Assembly (NCBI GenBank): GCA_025890175.1
Contig: JANPYM010000017.1
Coordinates: 356,659 to 420,658, forward strand
DNA from: Ciborinia camelliae
Lineage: Eukaryota; Ascomycota; Leotiomycetes; Helotiales; Sclerotiniaceae
DNA length: 64,000 nucleotides
Direction of reading: 5' to 3'
A program made the position numbers and the translations under genes. The notes below the pieces were generated by a model. It did not search any database. It had not been told where the DNA came from and worked only from the letters and a program-made list of their open reading frames with translations. Below are positions 45,922 to 59,248 of this stretch, one piece after another (the stretch's first letter is position 1; each line of letters begins with the position of its first letter).

Positions 45922-46002
45922 ATGAACTTGTTGGGCGACGAAGACTGGGTCCACGGCACTGGCTCTGATGGGTACACCTTCGAGATCTGGAGCGATTCGT
46001 GA
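45922..46002 (+). CDS. Possible 26-residue micro-ORF
   Basis: An ATG-to-stop frame of 26 codons begins MNLLGDEDWVHG and ends TFEIWSDS. Codons strongly favour C in the third position (GGC, GAC, GTC, CAC, TAC, ACC, TTC, ATC, AGC), unlike the surrounding AT-rich DNA and in the style of well-expressed fungal genes. It sits just downstream of the plus-strand pyrimidine tract, as a first ORF of a leader would. A second short frame (46113-46208, 31 codons) follows. I do not recognise the peptide. It could be an upstream ORF, an exon of an unseen gene, a peptide gene, or chance. It lies beyond the 3' end of CMK1 on the other strand. Confidence 0.3.
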   Translation: MNLLGDEDWVHGTGSDGYTFEIWSDS

Positions 46003-46474
46003 TATACCCCCCTTCCTTCCCTTCCCTTCCCCCCCTCTATTTCGCACTCTCACGCATAATACACAATACACATCTCCCCATCACTCAACAGGTAATCAAC
46101 AGGTAATCAACAATGAATCAACCAGATAACCCGAAAAACAATCACATGCCGATGAATAACCCGCGTTCATTCACAATTGAATTCGCCATCGCCCGCATAA
46201 ATAGGTAAACGTACTCGAGATCAAGACTCATAGCCTTATGATAATCCATCCATCCATCCATCCATCCCAATCAACCATCCCATATTAGGAACTTAAAAAA
46301 AAACCATGAGCACAAAAGAAGCAAGCAGAACGGTGGATAGTCGATACCCGATATCCACAATACTATCAAGAGGGTATCGATTCTACCCCAAGCTCAAAAG
46401 AACCATCCAACCGACACAACGCATTTTTCCTTCCAGTCCATATACGAGAAAACACAGAAGCTAAGAAACCCAAC

Positions 46475-47938
<1,464 letters not shown>

Positions 47939-49427
47939 TTTTAAGAAACTGATAATAGGATGATATAGAAATGAAAAGCAAGTGGATAGCAAACGAGGAA
48001 TAGTATGCATAGGATTCTAGGTAATAAAAATACTTCTTTTCATCCGCTAATACAGATGTCGTTGATCATATTTCCTTCTTCTCACCTTGCAAGGGAATCT
48101 GAATGAGGGGATGTGCAATTCAAACTTACAACTCATCGTGCCTGCTTCTTGGAATAGCTATAACAACCTCGATTCTTTGCTCCTTCCTCGAATATCTGCT
48201 TGAATGGGTTGAGATATGTAATCACTGTGCGCGCAAGGTTGAATATGACGATTTTGGGTGAAGTCTATAGAATTTCTCCTTTCAAGTACGAGGTTCCAAC
48301 GTTGTTGCCGAGATATCTTAGTGGGGCTGAACAGGCTGGCAGGAGATCAAAGGTTCAAAGGAGGAGGATTGAATCTTTGGAATTGGTGACTGTTGAATGG
48401 AATCTATTCTAGAGACTTGGATGAGTTATCAAAGGGGGAAATGAGAAATGAGAAATATGATATTTGAGATCGAAATATCAAATATTCACAATATGTCTAC
48501 TTGTATAAGAAAAAATGACAAAAGATAACGATTTCCTTTTATTCTGTAATTAACTGGAAGCTGTACGTACTGACTGGTAATATCTACCTTTAGCTACCTC
48601 TTCTTCTACTTCTTCCTCTTCTTCCTTCAGCCGCAGCACAGAATAATGAACGGAGGGGCAGTGGAACCTAGTAGTAAGCCAGGGTTCAGTGTGGCTCAGA
48701 TGTTAAGATCAACAGGATCCAACTCTTTGAGATATTGGATACGAAAGAGGACAAAGTACGAAGATTCAGATGTGAATGAAGGAGCAGATAATAAATCAAA
48801 AGGATAGATAGATGTAGATGAGATAGATAGATAGATAAATATTGTATTGCTTTTGTATTTGTATTTGTATTGTATTTGATTTGTATTGTATTTGATTTGT
48901 ATTGTATTTGATTTGTATATTATAAGTTAATTTTGAAACCAAAAATAAGTTATGTATATATCCTACCTACCTACCTACCTAGGTAAGTGATTCACTTCCA
49001 TATTAATTTAAAAATTTGAGGTACCCGACTGCCCGACAGCCCGATAGCCCGACAGACTCCTCACTTGCCTAAGCGCATAACTTACAACCCCCCCTCAACC
49101 TATCAATCTATCGATAAGCTTTCTAGATAATACTCCATTTCCCTAAGATAGCTACCTAGGTACCTTCTACCTACCCAGGGAGCCCTAGGCCATTCAGCCT
49201 GCCTGCCCTATGGCGGCTTATCAATATGACATAAAAAGTTCCCATTAACGTTCCGAATACGCTACAAGCAACCAACTTTCCTTTCACCAACAAATTGTAA
49301 TATCAATATTGACATTCATTCAAACCCCAGGCCAGATCTTGTGTCCCATATCTATCTGTCTACTACGGAAATCAAGACAGCTTACAAAACTATCTATACA
49401 AAACCATCCAACACATCAAATCGAGTC
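47939..49427. promoter_or_regulatory. Long divergent region, CMK1 / UBE2W-like E2
   Basis: Nearly 1.5 kb between divergent starts. It contains a 16-bp tandem repeat TGTATTGTATTTGATT (three copies, about 48870-48918), GATA tetramers near 48800-48835, and CTACCTACCTACCTAGGTA-type clusters at 48963-48985 and 49153-49180. A frame at 48200-48412 is short and unconvincing. Leaders for one or both genes probably extend into it. Confidence 0.5.
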
Positions 49428-50213
49428 ATGTCAGGGAGCATGGGAAATAGACGCCTGGCTAAGGAGCTTAACAAGGTAAGATCTTACTTCACATACACAC
49501 AACCTAAGCAGACCATCACTCCCTCGTACTGATTCTTCTCCCCTCACTCACACACACACACTCTCCCAACACACAAAACCTAACGCTTCCTAGATCCACG
49601 AAGGTCTCCCACCAGGAATTACCCTTGTATCCGCCGATGACCTTACCGAATGGTTCCTCGACATCCGCGTCCTCGATCCCAATCCCCTCTACAAAGACCA
49701 AACCTTCCGGTTAAAATTTAAATTTCCACAAAACTATCCCATTGGTATGTTTCTCCCCTCCGACCTCCACCTCAACTCCATTACCCATTCCCCATTCCCC
49801 ATTCTCCATTTCCTCACTAACCACCTTCTGTCCCCCCAGAACACCCTGAAGTAACCTTCGTCTCCCTAATCCCCACGCCCACCAGCTCAACCACTCCCAC
49901 CACCTCGACCTCGACCTCAACCTCGACCACCAGCACCAGCAGCAGCTCACAAGCCGCCCCAGCCGACAGCCGCGTATCGCGACCGATCCCTATCCACCCC
50001 CACATCTATTCGAACGGAATAATCTGTCTCGATCTCCTATCGATGCAAGGCTGGTCCCCCGTGCAGAATGTCGAGACGGTATGTGTGTCCCTGCAATCGA
50101 TGTTGACGGGCAACACCAAGAACGAGCGACCGCTGGGCGATGCCGACTTTTGCAAGCATCATACGACGGGCCCGAAGGATCTGGATTTTTTTTTCCATGA
50201 CGATACGGTGTGA
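49428..50213 (+). CDS. Ubiquitin-conjugating enzyme E2, UBE2W / Ubc16 type
   Basis: UBE2W-type E2s attach ubiquitin to protein N-termini. Exons 49428-49475, 49594-49744 and 49840-50213 encode 190 residues. The N-terminus has RRLAKELNK and LPPGITLVSADDLTEWFLDI, then the E2 core FKFPQNYPIEHPEVTFV. The active site reads HPHIYSNGIICLDLL with catalytic Cys129; HPHxYSNG in place of the usual HPN is the signature of the UBE2W group. The end ERPLGDADFCKHH...FFFHDDTV also fits. Unusual: about 30 Ser/Thr residues (79-110) are inserted between the core strand and the active site, which normal E2s lack. It is convergent with COQ6. Confidence 0.9.
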
Positions 50214-50635
50214 GGACTGGGAAGGGGAAAGCAGGTGGTGGGATTGTGGTGGGAATTGGAGGGGGGAAACGTGGAGAGGAGGTGTTTCTTGGGGGCGAAG
50301 GACACGATGAAATGTTGTCACATGGAAAATGAAGAAGCGCATGTGCAGAATTGAGAGTGCACAACCGAAAGGGTTGGGAAGGAATACGTTACGTTGTTTT
50401 GTGGCATTATAGCAAGGCGTTTATATGGCTGGGTTCTTTATGGGCAGAACGAGCGAGGGAGAATATTTTATACCACAGCGATGAGCCTGATAAATAGATC
50501 ATCCGAAGCAATTATATCATCATGATTGTCCTCAACTCATTACTCATGCATCCATCATGTACATCTGAGCGTCACTTCACTCCTCAAACTTCGCTAATCA
50601 TAATCCCCCTCATCTCTAACATAACATCATCAACA
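50214..50635. other. Convergent 3' region, E2 / COQ6
   Basis: About 420 bp between convergent stops. A G-rich part (50214-50300) follows the E2 stop. No coding signal. Confidence 0.55.
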
Positions 50636-52216
50636 CTACAAAATCTTCGCTCCCGTTCCTGCCGCCTGCCCCATCAAAAACTTCTTTAATGGCCCCATAG
50701 CATCCACAGCCCTCAACCCCAACGTCCTTCCCCAAACTACCGGTCCACTCTCCACACTATACAACTTATGCAATTTATCCACCACCCCAAGCAACACATG
50801 ATTCTGCAGGTACCTCTCTGCATTATAGCCCTCCAAACTCATGCGCACCCCAATATCCATGCCATGCTCCACCGCATAGCCAATTCCCTTGACCAAACTC
50901 TCCACATCCCCCTGTCCCTGATTGAGCCCCTGACCCGCCAGCGGATGAATAGTATGTGCCGCGTCTCCCACGAGCGCGATGCGTTCCCCGATATATGTAT
51001 CTGCGTGACGCATCTTGAGGGGGAAAGAAGCGATGCTGTTTTCTTGGACGCCGGTGACGGGGGCGGGGACGGACCCGGAAATCGGGGTGTGTTGGAGGCG
51101 CCATGATACTTCTTCTGCTTGGCCGGAAGATTGCGTGTGCATGTATTTCAAATCGACGGTGCTTAGTCGAAATGCCGCATTAACCATGGCGATGAAATCT
51201 CGAGCGCTGAGTTGTTTGAGAACGGCTGCATTCTCGGGCGTGGTGCTCCACACTAACGTTGCGTGGTTTCCTGGGAGGGGTAACATGGCTACCGGTCCCG
51301 TGGGGAGGAATCTTTGATATGCGATCTTGCCCACTTCGTGCTGTGCTTCCAATTCCAATGTGGCTACGACACCCACACGACCGTAATCCCACCCTCGACT
51401 CTCTATTCCCGCGAATTTCCTCACGGGGCTGTTTTGTCCATCTGCGCCAACTAGTAGTCTCGCCGCTAGTCGCTTATTTTGACCTTCAACCTTCACAATT
51501 GGCCAGCCCGAGAAATCGCCCTCCTCGGTTTCCTGTCCGAGCTCAATATCTGCAACCTTCCCCTCCAAAACATCTACCCCTCCTAGCCCCTCTATCCTCT
51601 TCAGACACCCCCTCACTAAATTCGCATTCTCATTCATATACGCCACAACTTGTCCCTCGCCTGCATCGCCCTCCTCCCGAGCATTCCCACTCGCCTCCTC
51701 AACATCAAAACCAATCCTCCCCCCACTAACCCCATCCCAAACCTGCATGGCCCCATACCCCTGCACCCTCTGCCCCTCCACCTCCTCCCAAACTCCTATA
51801 TCCTTCAGAAACCTTACACTCTTCGGTGTCAAACTACTGCATCGATTTGAATATTCTCCCGCTTTAGGTTTCCAATTGAGTGATTTGGAGAGGGGCTGTG
51901 GTTCGATAAGGGCCAGGCGGAGATTGCGAGTGAGGGGGTTTGCGCCTGGGTCCAATTTAGTTCTTGTGCATAATTATATATATACAGATGATGAATAGAC
52001 AAGAAAACATGTTGGAGACATACGTAAAGCAGCAACCAAACTCAAACCCGCAGGTCCACCACCCACACATACAACATCGTAAATTTCCGGGCGCGCATTT
52101 GAGGTCGAAGGAGAACTATAAGATGAAGAAGTCGTGGCGAAAGTTCGCATACGTCTTGTGCAGGCTTTGCATATATAAGGACGAAGTCGCCCCAGCGGCG
52201 AATTTGAGGGTTTCAT
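50636..52216 (-). CDS. COQ6: Ubiquinone biosynthesis FAD monooxygenase COQ6
   Basis: COQ6 hydroxylates carbon 5 of the ring in coenzyme Q synthesis, on the matrix face of the mitochondrial inner membrane. Two exons (52024-52216, 50636-51945) give 500 residues. The first 45 residues are Arg/Ser-rich (RRMRTFATTSSSYSS), a good presequence. The FAD dinucleotide motif VGGGPAGLSLVAAL is at 51-64, interrupted soon after by a 78-nt intron. The second FAD motif VGADGQNSPVRKFAG and the third GDAAHTIHPLAGQGLNQG (from residue 391) are intact, as is the YSNRCSSLTP segment of the family. The end LKKFLMGQAAG matches relatives. It sits in tandem downstream of TOP1, with 750 bp between. Confidence 0.94.
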
Positions 52217-52964
52217 TACGAATATAAAGAGTTGTGGAATATCGAGTTAGAGGGAGAAAATGAGAGGTGATGTGAAAGTGAGAGCTACCCTTGTACAGTA
52301 CTTTCAGAGCCTAATCTGGAATCACGTGGAGATATGATTTGGGGGCCTTGAGATGAGTTGGATGTAATTTGAGATGAAAATGCATGAGCAAGTGGATTCT
52401 AGGCTATTTTGAGCTTTATACAATGGGATTTTCGTTTTTGTTATCATATCTCCCAATGAACAGTTTGATTAGCGATAACAAGTCCCTCATATCACATTGC
52501 ATCCATCATCAATGCCAGAACGGATTCATGAATATTTATCTTCTTATTTCGCTCTACTGTATGATGGTAGGGGTATGTCAAAATTATGTACAACCAAACC
52601 CATAATAAGACGGTAGTGAGCCCGAATGTTTTTTTCAGCATGTGCTGTCGCTATTGATATGCAATGGCGAAAAGGGGGTTTGCGAGAAACCCAATGAACG
52701 CCGGATAAGCAGCAGCAATCAAGCGCAAGAAGAAATAAATCTTCCGTAACTGATTTTGGGAGATCCTATTCTTCCCATTCCCTTAGGATTTCTACTTCCC
52801 AGAAACCAGCCTGTAGGGTATGCAATAAATCTCAACCATGCAATGCCGCGATTTTTAAATGCAATAATGGATAACTGTTCTATTGAAACACAAGCAATAC
52901 GAAATTTCGAATTTCGAATCCGTATTGGAGAAGCTCTAATGAAAGTTTGAATGAGGTCTGTAAT
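52217..52964. other. Intergenic, COQ6 promoter / TOP1 3' end
   Basis: About 750 bp between tandem minus-strand genes; nothing coding. It carries the COQ6 promoter. Confidence 0.5.
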
Positions 52965-55900
52965 TTAGAATTCCCAGTCGTCCTCATCCTTAATTGAATC
53001 AATGGCCCAGGCGAATTTCTCACGGAGGGTCTTGGAGAAGAACTTTTCGATCGGCACGCCAAACTTCTGGGAGAAGACGACAGTGAGACGTGGGTCGATG
53101 TAATTCTGCAATTTATTAGCAATACGTCCCACACTCATGCACGAAAACAAACGAAAATCAACTCACAATTTTACTAGTACCGAGCGCAACCTCCTTGTTA
53201 CCCTCTCGGTCTTCACGCTTGAGAAGCATGTTGGCGATTCTTTCGTCGATCTTTGTAATATTGGCCTCAAACTTTTCCACACTAGGTCCCTTGCCTTCAG
53301 CCTCGACCTTCTTCGTCTTGTTTTCTTTTTTGTGTTTCTTCTCAAGATCCGTGGCAACTTGAAGTCTTTCGTTGAGCTCTTTCGTCTTCATTTCCTTTTG
53401 GCCTTCGGCAACGAGTTTCTCATTATCCTTGGCAAACTTCTTTTCGATCTTGATACGCTCCTGGGCAACGAGGAAGGCTTGATGTTCTTGAATCCAAGCT
53501 TCATCAAGCTCTTCATCCAAGGCAAACCAATCGGCGCCCTTCTTCTTCTTTTGCTTCGGATCAATGTCGAGAATCATCTGCTTGAGGCGCCATTTCTGAT
53601 ATTTGAGTCCCTTCACTGCATCGTCCATCTTCTCAATTGCAGCCTCATGACTAGCACCAACTGTACGCTTATGATTACAAAGAATGGCGACCTTACGATT
53701 GCAATCGTTGTAAAGCTTGATTTTTTCTTGCATAGAGATATCGCTATTCTTGAGCTTCTTTAAGAGATCCGACATAGTCCAAGAGGCGTTGTAAGTACGG
53801 AAGACCTTGGCACTCAAACCTGGCATATAATTGGTCAAGTGCTTATTCAGTTGTGTAGTCTGAAACTGTCAGTAGTATTCCAAATAAACCATAGTACTGT
53901 ACTTACATTGAGGCGATCAAAAATGTCATCACCGTTCTTTTTCGGGGCCTTCTTGAAGATCTTCAGATTTTTGAAAACTTGAGTGTCAACCGTTACCTCA
54001 TCGTAGAATCGAATACTGTCCTTTCCCAAGAAGTCGAAAATGACGGTGTTTGGGGGCTTCAAAGTGACGTGCTCATATTTCAGAGAACAGCATCCGACAG
54101 TTTCAGCCTCGTTCTCGGCATCCTTTTCGTTACCAGCACGCAGGGCAAATTTATCAATTAGGTAGACTGCGGTGGCTCGTTGTCGATCAGCCATGAGTTC
54201 AGCTTTAAGATCTTGAGTGTAATCCTTTCGGATTCGATCAATATGCTCCTTCAACTCCCGAGCCTTTTCAAACTTTTTGAAATCGCTCTGGCCCTTGATA
54301 CTGCTCTTGGCTGCAAGCATAACATATTTATAAGCACCATTGATGTTTTCCTGCCACATAGCAAGCCAGGTAGCCTTGTTGTCATGTTGAATGGCTTTCC
54401 ACTTGTGACCCTCGGGAGGAGAAGGAACGGTAGCTTCTTTGCCGATGTTGATCGTAATTTGCTCGGGAGTGACTCTGAGCTTGACCATACCAGTCTTTGG
54501 ATGCTCGCCACGACCGCGGAACAGCCCAGGAGGTTCGACACGGAAATTACCAACATCTTCCTTGCGTCCATCCCAGATGCAAGTCTTATATGGAGCTTCA
54601 GCCTCATCCTTACTCGCTTTCTCGGCCTTCTTCTCAGCAGCAGATCGAGCTTTCCTCTCGGTACTCTTGCCATCGTAATACTCAAAAATTGGCTTGAAGT
54701 CGAGCTTACTAAACTCCTTGATGGCGATCTTATTTCCTTCTTTGTCCTTGGCACCTCCAGTCTTCTTCACGGAGGTGGTGAAGTCCTTGAAAAAGTTCTT
54801 CTGGAAAGTTGGATTTTCGACATTATGGGTTGAATTCAACATAGCGCCAAAAAAGCCTGCAATTTCTTCTGATTCCAGAGACAAAGTAAGTGGGATCCCA
54901 TCATACCTCAATTTGACGTTCTTGGGCAGTGGCTCGTATTCTGGTGGGAAAACAACTCCATTGTGTTGCAATGTCTCCCACTTTATACTGTCGTCCTCCT
55001 TCTTAGGCGCATCCCACCAACGATAAACCTCGTCTGCTTCTTCGCTTTCATCCTTCTTGGCTTTGCTTTTCTTCGTATCTGGTTCCGGCTTGGCTTTGCC
55101 ATTTGTCTTTTTCGCAGTAGCCTTCTTTGCGAGGGGCACATCGGAATCAGACTCCTCTTTCTTTACACCATTGGTCTTCTTCGCGGATGATTTCACAGGA
55201 GCCGCACCATTAGACTTTCGCCTTTTGGGTGCAACATCCTCATCACTATCCGATTCTTCTTTTTTGACAGTCTTCTTTGGGGCAGCCTTCTTTGCTCGGA
55301 TGGCTTTCGCTTCCTTTTCGGCGCGCTTCTCGGTCGAAGCTTTCTGATTGGAAAGCTTAACATTAATTGGCTCATCATCTGAAGTAGACTCTCCAATCGC
55401 AGCTGCAGAAGCTTTGGGGGGTAATCTTGAGTTGCGCCTGACAGCCAAAGGCATTTCATCATCTGAATCGGAATCCACGGCCTTCTTTTTGGACGTTCTT
55501 TGTCGTTTTGCCTAACACATCATCAGTATAACACTCAGTGCTAAGATTGTACATCATGAAAGATATCATATGCTCGAATGCTCAGACTATGATTGACATA
55601 CTAATGGCACCTCTTCACTTTCACTGCCGCTTCCATCGACCTTGTAGTTTATGGGCTTTCCGTTTCCGATGCTTGATCGTGATTTTCTCTTTGAGGCGCC
55701 ATTTGTGACAGGACCATCGACATCCATAGGATCGTCCAAAACAGGGCCATTGCGAATAGAAACTCCTACGGGGGCAGGCTTCGCATTTGCATCAGCCTTG
55801 TCCATGGCTTTATCGATGCTTTTCGATATACGAGCTTGAGAAACTGTGAATAGAAATTAGAATTCGTAAAGTTGAGATAAAAATGTGACAATATTGTAAA

Positions 55901-56036
55901 GCTGAAGGGTTGGAAGGTCGAGCAGGAAAGGCCGGTTTAGGCTGTAACGGAAAGAGAGGAAAACTGTTTGTTGCTTACCATTGCCATTGGTTCCATTCGT
56001 TCTAGCCAAAGGCGTATCATCGTCGGAAGAAGACAT
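52965..56036 (-). CDS. TOP1: DNA topoisomerase I (type IB)
   Basis: The nuclear type IB topoisomerase relaxes DNA ahead of and behind polymerases by transient single-strand cleavage. Five exons (55979-56036, 55602-55843, 53907-55511, 53167-53859, 52965-53105) give 912 residues. It starts [15 protein letters not shown]. An N-terminal 240 residues of Lys/Ser/Asp-rich disordered sequence carry nuclear signals such as KRKSRSS and KRQRTSKKK. The core begins [14 protein letters not shown] and contains [13 protein letters not shown] and [23 protein letters not shown] holds an active-site Arg. A coiled linker rich in Lys/Glu follows (about 700-860). The last exon opens with the catalytic Tyr868 in [12 protein letters not shown], split from SKI by an intron, and ends DDWEF. 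All catalytic landmarks are present. Confidence 0.95.
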
Positions 56037-58137
56037 TTTGAAAGGAAAATGGCGTCGTCGAAATAAATGTAAAGCTGAAGAGGTTGCGGTTCGAGAATAA
56101 GAGCTGAGTATTGTCAATATACAGCTCTTTTCAAGAGGATTGGTGAATCAAAACCGCGATTGAAGGGAAATAAATCAAATATCAACCAAAGAAATGTACC
56201 TCTGAGCGCGTATTGATGTAGCACCGGCTGTGTGTATTGTTGTGCCAAATGAAAAGTCTATTATACCAAAGACAGGTATCAGGAGGCGTTTTGCGAACAT
56301 AAAAGTAATAAGGTCTTCGGGGGAATTTCTTGGAGTTCGAAGACGAGCAGAATTGGTAATCACGTGCTGGGTTTTCAAGTCAGGGCGTCAGCTTTTTATA
56401 CCGAGCTCCTCACTTTATTGGTCACGTCGCCGCCACCAAAATTAAAACTGAGAAGCAAGGTATAATTTATTATTAGTCGTGGGCATTTCGCGTTAATTAT
56501 TATTTCTTCCTTTTCGTTTTTAGGGCGGGAGGATCGTTCATCGTTTGCTTAGTACAATTTTGCTATGACCGCAAATCAAGTAACTAGGTAGGTAGGTATA
56601 TATAGAGTAGATAGGTACATTAATAGGTAATACCTTCCGCTACCTAGGTATTATATGGACTAGGTAATATGTGGTGATGCCTTTACTAAAGTAATAAATC
56701 TGATATACGGCTGGCTGCTTACACTAGGTATCTACTAGTGGTCCGGTCCGCATTGATGGGTCAAAGTAAGCTGAAGTTCGATTATCCTAAAATGATTTAA
56801 TTGGAAGACTTTTCTTCCCGTTGACAATTCCAAGGGGCTTTCTACTCCAGTCTCCGTACAAAGAACACTTTCTGATAGGTACCTAATAATACACACTGCA
56901 ATGAACTTGGAGTCTTTGACAGCCTAATAATACCTACTGTATATATTAGATTAATAAGTCGGGGCAACTGGTAAGTTGACAGTCTAAAATGTGAACAGCT
57001 AGGCTTCCAAGAATTGTCGACCTTATTAGTATGGGCAGCGGACAGCGGACAGCGGACAACATTGCAGGAATAGCAAAATGAGCATGTGAAGATAGAAGTT
57101 GACGTATGTTCTATTAAGTCACGAAATATCAAGGCGCCAGAACTCCAGAGTTTTAATATCTCGAGAGCCGATGCAGGTCCAATTCTGAGAAGTAAGGCTA
57201 CATTAAATATCCGGCTGGCAAGTACCTTGGAAAATGTATATCAATGTTTGGATCGTGAGATCTTCATCTCTGAAAGCGATTGCAGTATTTCCTCCACAAT
57301 AACATGGACCCGAGTACTGGACGTGCTAAATTCTTTCCTCTATCCTACCACTGACAATTTAACCAGAGCATCATACGGTGTATCGATGTATCGACGATGC
57401 AACTCTTTCCATTTTTTAATACTGGATAAAAAGCTCAAACCGTGCCTCTCTGAAAGTTGCCCGAGAATGCCAATCGGGCTCTTTGCATGACGAGGCTGAT
57501 TACTAGAGGCTAAGCATCACTCCGAATACAATCCAAAGAACTGAATGGGGTTCATTCCATGGCTTCGTATATGCTTATTCGAGCATTTGTGGGTTAACAA
57601 GATAACGGTACCTGGAGAAGGACAAAAAGTATTGAGTTGCATTCCTGTGATGGTGTCACACCCATCGCGTGCTTACCATAAGGGACCATAACAGCCAGCC
57701 CTGAGAAATAAATTGAGAATGACAGGACAGGAAAATCAACGTCAGCATTGTGACCTCAACGCCGTTACAGTACTCGTTCAATCATCAAGATAGTATTTGT
57801 GGTGTCAACACCAGCCTCTTTGTAATAGCAACAGGATCAGCTAGACTTCTGCCGACCTCATATGTATCAATTTAGCCCTTCTCCAGGTTTTCCAAATCAT
57901 GTATGTAGCATTCGTTTTCCAATGGCTTCATCTTGTAAATATTGGAAAATTCCGAATCTGCCCGAGAAAAAAACGATCACGTGCGACTCACTAGCTTCAG
58001 AAGCTTTTCCCGTTGAACGACGAAATCCAGCCGAAATACCGATTTCGAACTGCAACAATCAATTGATTCCTAACCTAATCGTGGTCAATTGTGCCTCGAT
58101 ATTGAATTAATTGATACCGTTCTTTTAGTTTTTCAAG
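56037..58137. promoter_or_regulatory. Divergent region, TOP1 / ATP synthase gamma
   Basis: About 2.1 kb between divergent starts. It has TAGGTAGGTAGGTAT and CTACCTAGGTA motifs near 56585-56650 and a triple GCGGACA repeat at 57035-57058. A 134-codon frame at 57086-57490 opens with GTG, has no internal early ATG and no recognisable fold; I do not call it. The right 300 bp are the ATP3 promoter and leader. Confidence 0.45.
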
Positions 58138-59248
58138 ATGCTTTCGAGAACTGCCAGACCCGCGCTGCGAGCAGCCGTCGCGGCTTCCGCCAGGTAAGAC
58201 TTCTTCCAGATGAAGTGATAGAAATAGCACAACCATAGCGGGGTCTGGGATATGAGGGAAATGGTGCAGGATATGGAGGCTGATTATATTGGATCTTCAG
58301 ACCGGTTGCCCCTCAAGCTGCGACCTATGCGACTCTCCGTGAAATCGAAGACAGATTAAAGTCCATCCGCAACATCGAGAAAATTACCAACACCATGAAG
58401 ATCGTTGCTTCCACCAAGCTTACCCGAGCACAAAAGGCCATGAGAGAATCTCGATCCTACGGAGAGAGCTCCAACAGCGTTTTCGAACATGCTGAGACCA
58501 AGGCTTTGGAGAGTGACCAGAAGACATTGATTGTGGTCGCCAGTTCAGACAAGGGTCTTTGCGGTGGTATCCATTCCGGTTTGTCTAAGTGTGTCCGCAG
58601 GATGCTTGCAGAGAATTCGAATGCCGATATCGTTGTTTTGGGTGAGAAGTGCAAGGCCCAACTTAGTCGTTCCAACGGAAAGAACATCGTTATGAACTTT
58701 GCTGGTGTCGGAAAGGATGTCCCAACATTCGCAGATGCCCAGGCTATTGCGGACCAAATCGTTCTCTTGCCAACCGACTACGCTTCCATTCAAATCGTCT
58801 ACAACAAGTTCATCAACGCTACAAGTTACGAGGCCACCCCAATCGAGGCTTTCTCCGAGGAGGCTATTGCCAACTCTCGTAAGTTTTGTTTACATGAGGT
58901 TTGATGTACGGGATAGTGCTGATATAATCATATAGCCAACTTCTCCGCATTCGAGATTGAAGACGAGACCCTTGGTAACCTCCGTGAATACACTCTCGCC
59001 AACTCTATTTTCTGGGCCCTTGCTGAGGGTCATGCCTGTGAACAATCTGCCCGTCGTAATGCTATGGATGTAAGTTTCCCTTACTTAAACATTCCCACAT
59101 ACAAATCACTAAACGATATCAGAACGCTTCCAAGAACGCCGGTGACATGATCACCAAGTACCAAATTCTCTTCAACAGAACCCGTCAAGCCGTCATTACT
59201 GGCGAATTGGTCGAAATTATTACTGGTGCTGCTGCCTCAGAAGAATAG
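58138..59248 (+). CDS. ATP3: Mitochondrial F1F0 ATP synthase gamma subunit
   Basis: The gamma subunit is the central rotor shaft of F1, coupling proton flow to ATP synthesis. Exons 58138-58193, 58301-58878, 58936-59069 and 59123-59248 encode 297 residues. The presequence [19 protein letters not shown] is classic for matrix import, and mature protein begins near [16 protein letters not shown]. The N-terminal rotor helix [19 protein letters not shown] is intact. So are [26 protein letters not shown] and the C-terminal helix [19 protein letters not shown], followed by [17 protein letters not shown]. Introns interrupt the presequence and the C-terminal half. Length is normal for fungal gamma subunits. 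It is divergent from TOP1. Confidence 0.96.

Noticed and set aside
50037..50342. Minus-strand Pro/Arg-rich frames opposite the E2 3' end
   Set aside because: They overlap the UBE2W active-site exon in antisense and its G-rich 3' flank; composition is an artefact.
54180..54833. 217-codon plus-strand frame opposite TOP1
   Set aside because: Shadow frame within the conserved topoisomerase core exon; no motif of its own.
57086..57490. 134-codon plus-strand frame between TOP1 and ATP3
   Set aside because: It starts with GTG, has no suitable ATG, no recognisable motif and no splice partner. It could be real but I cannot support it.
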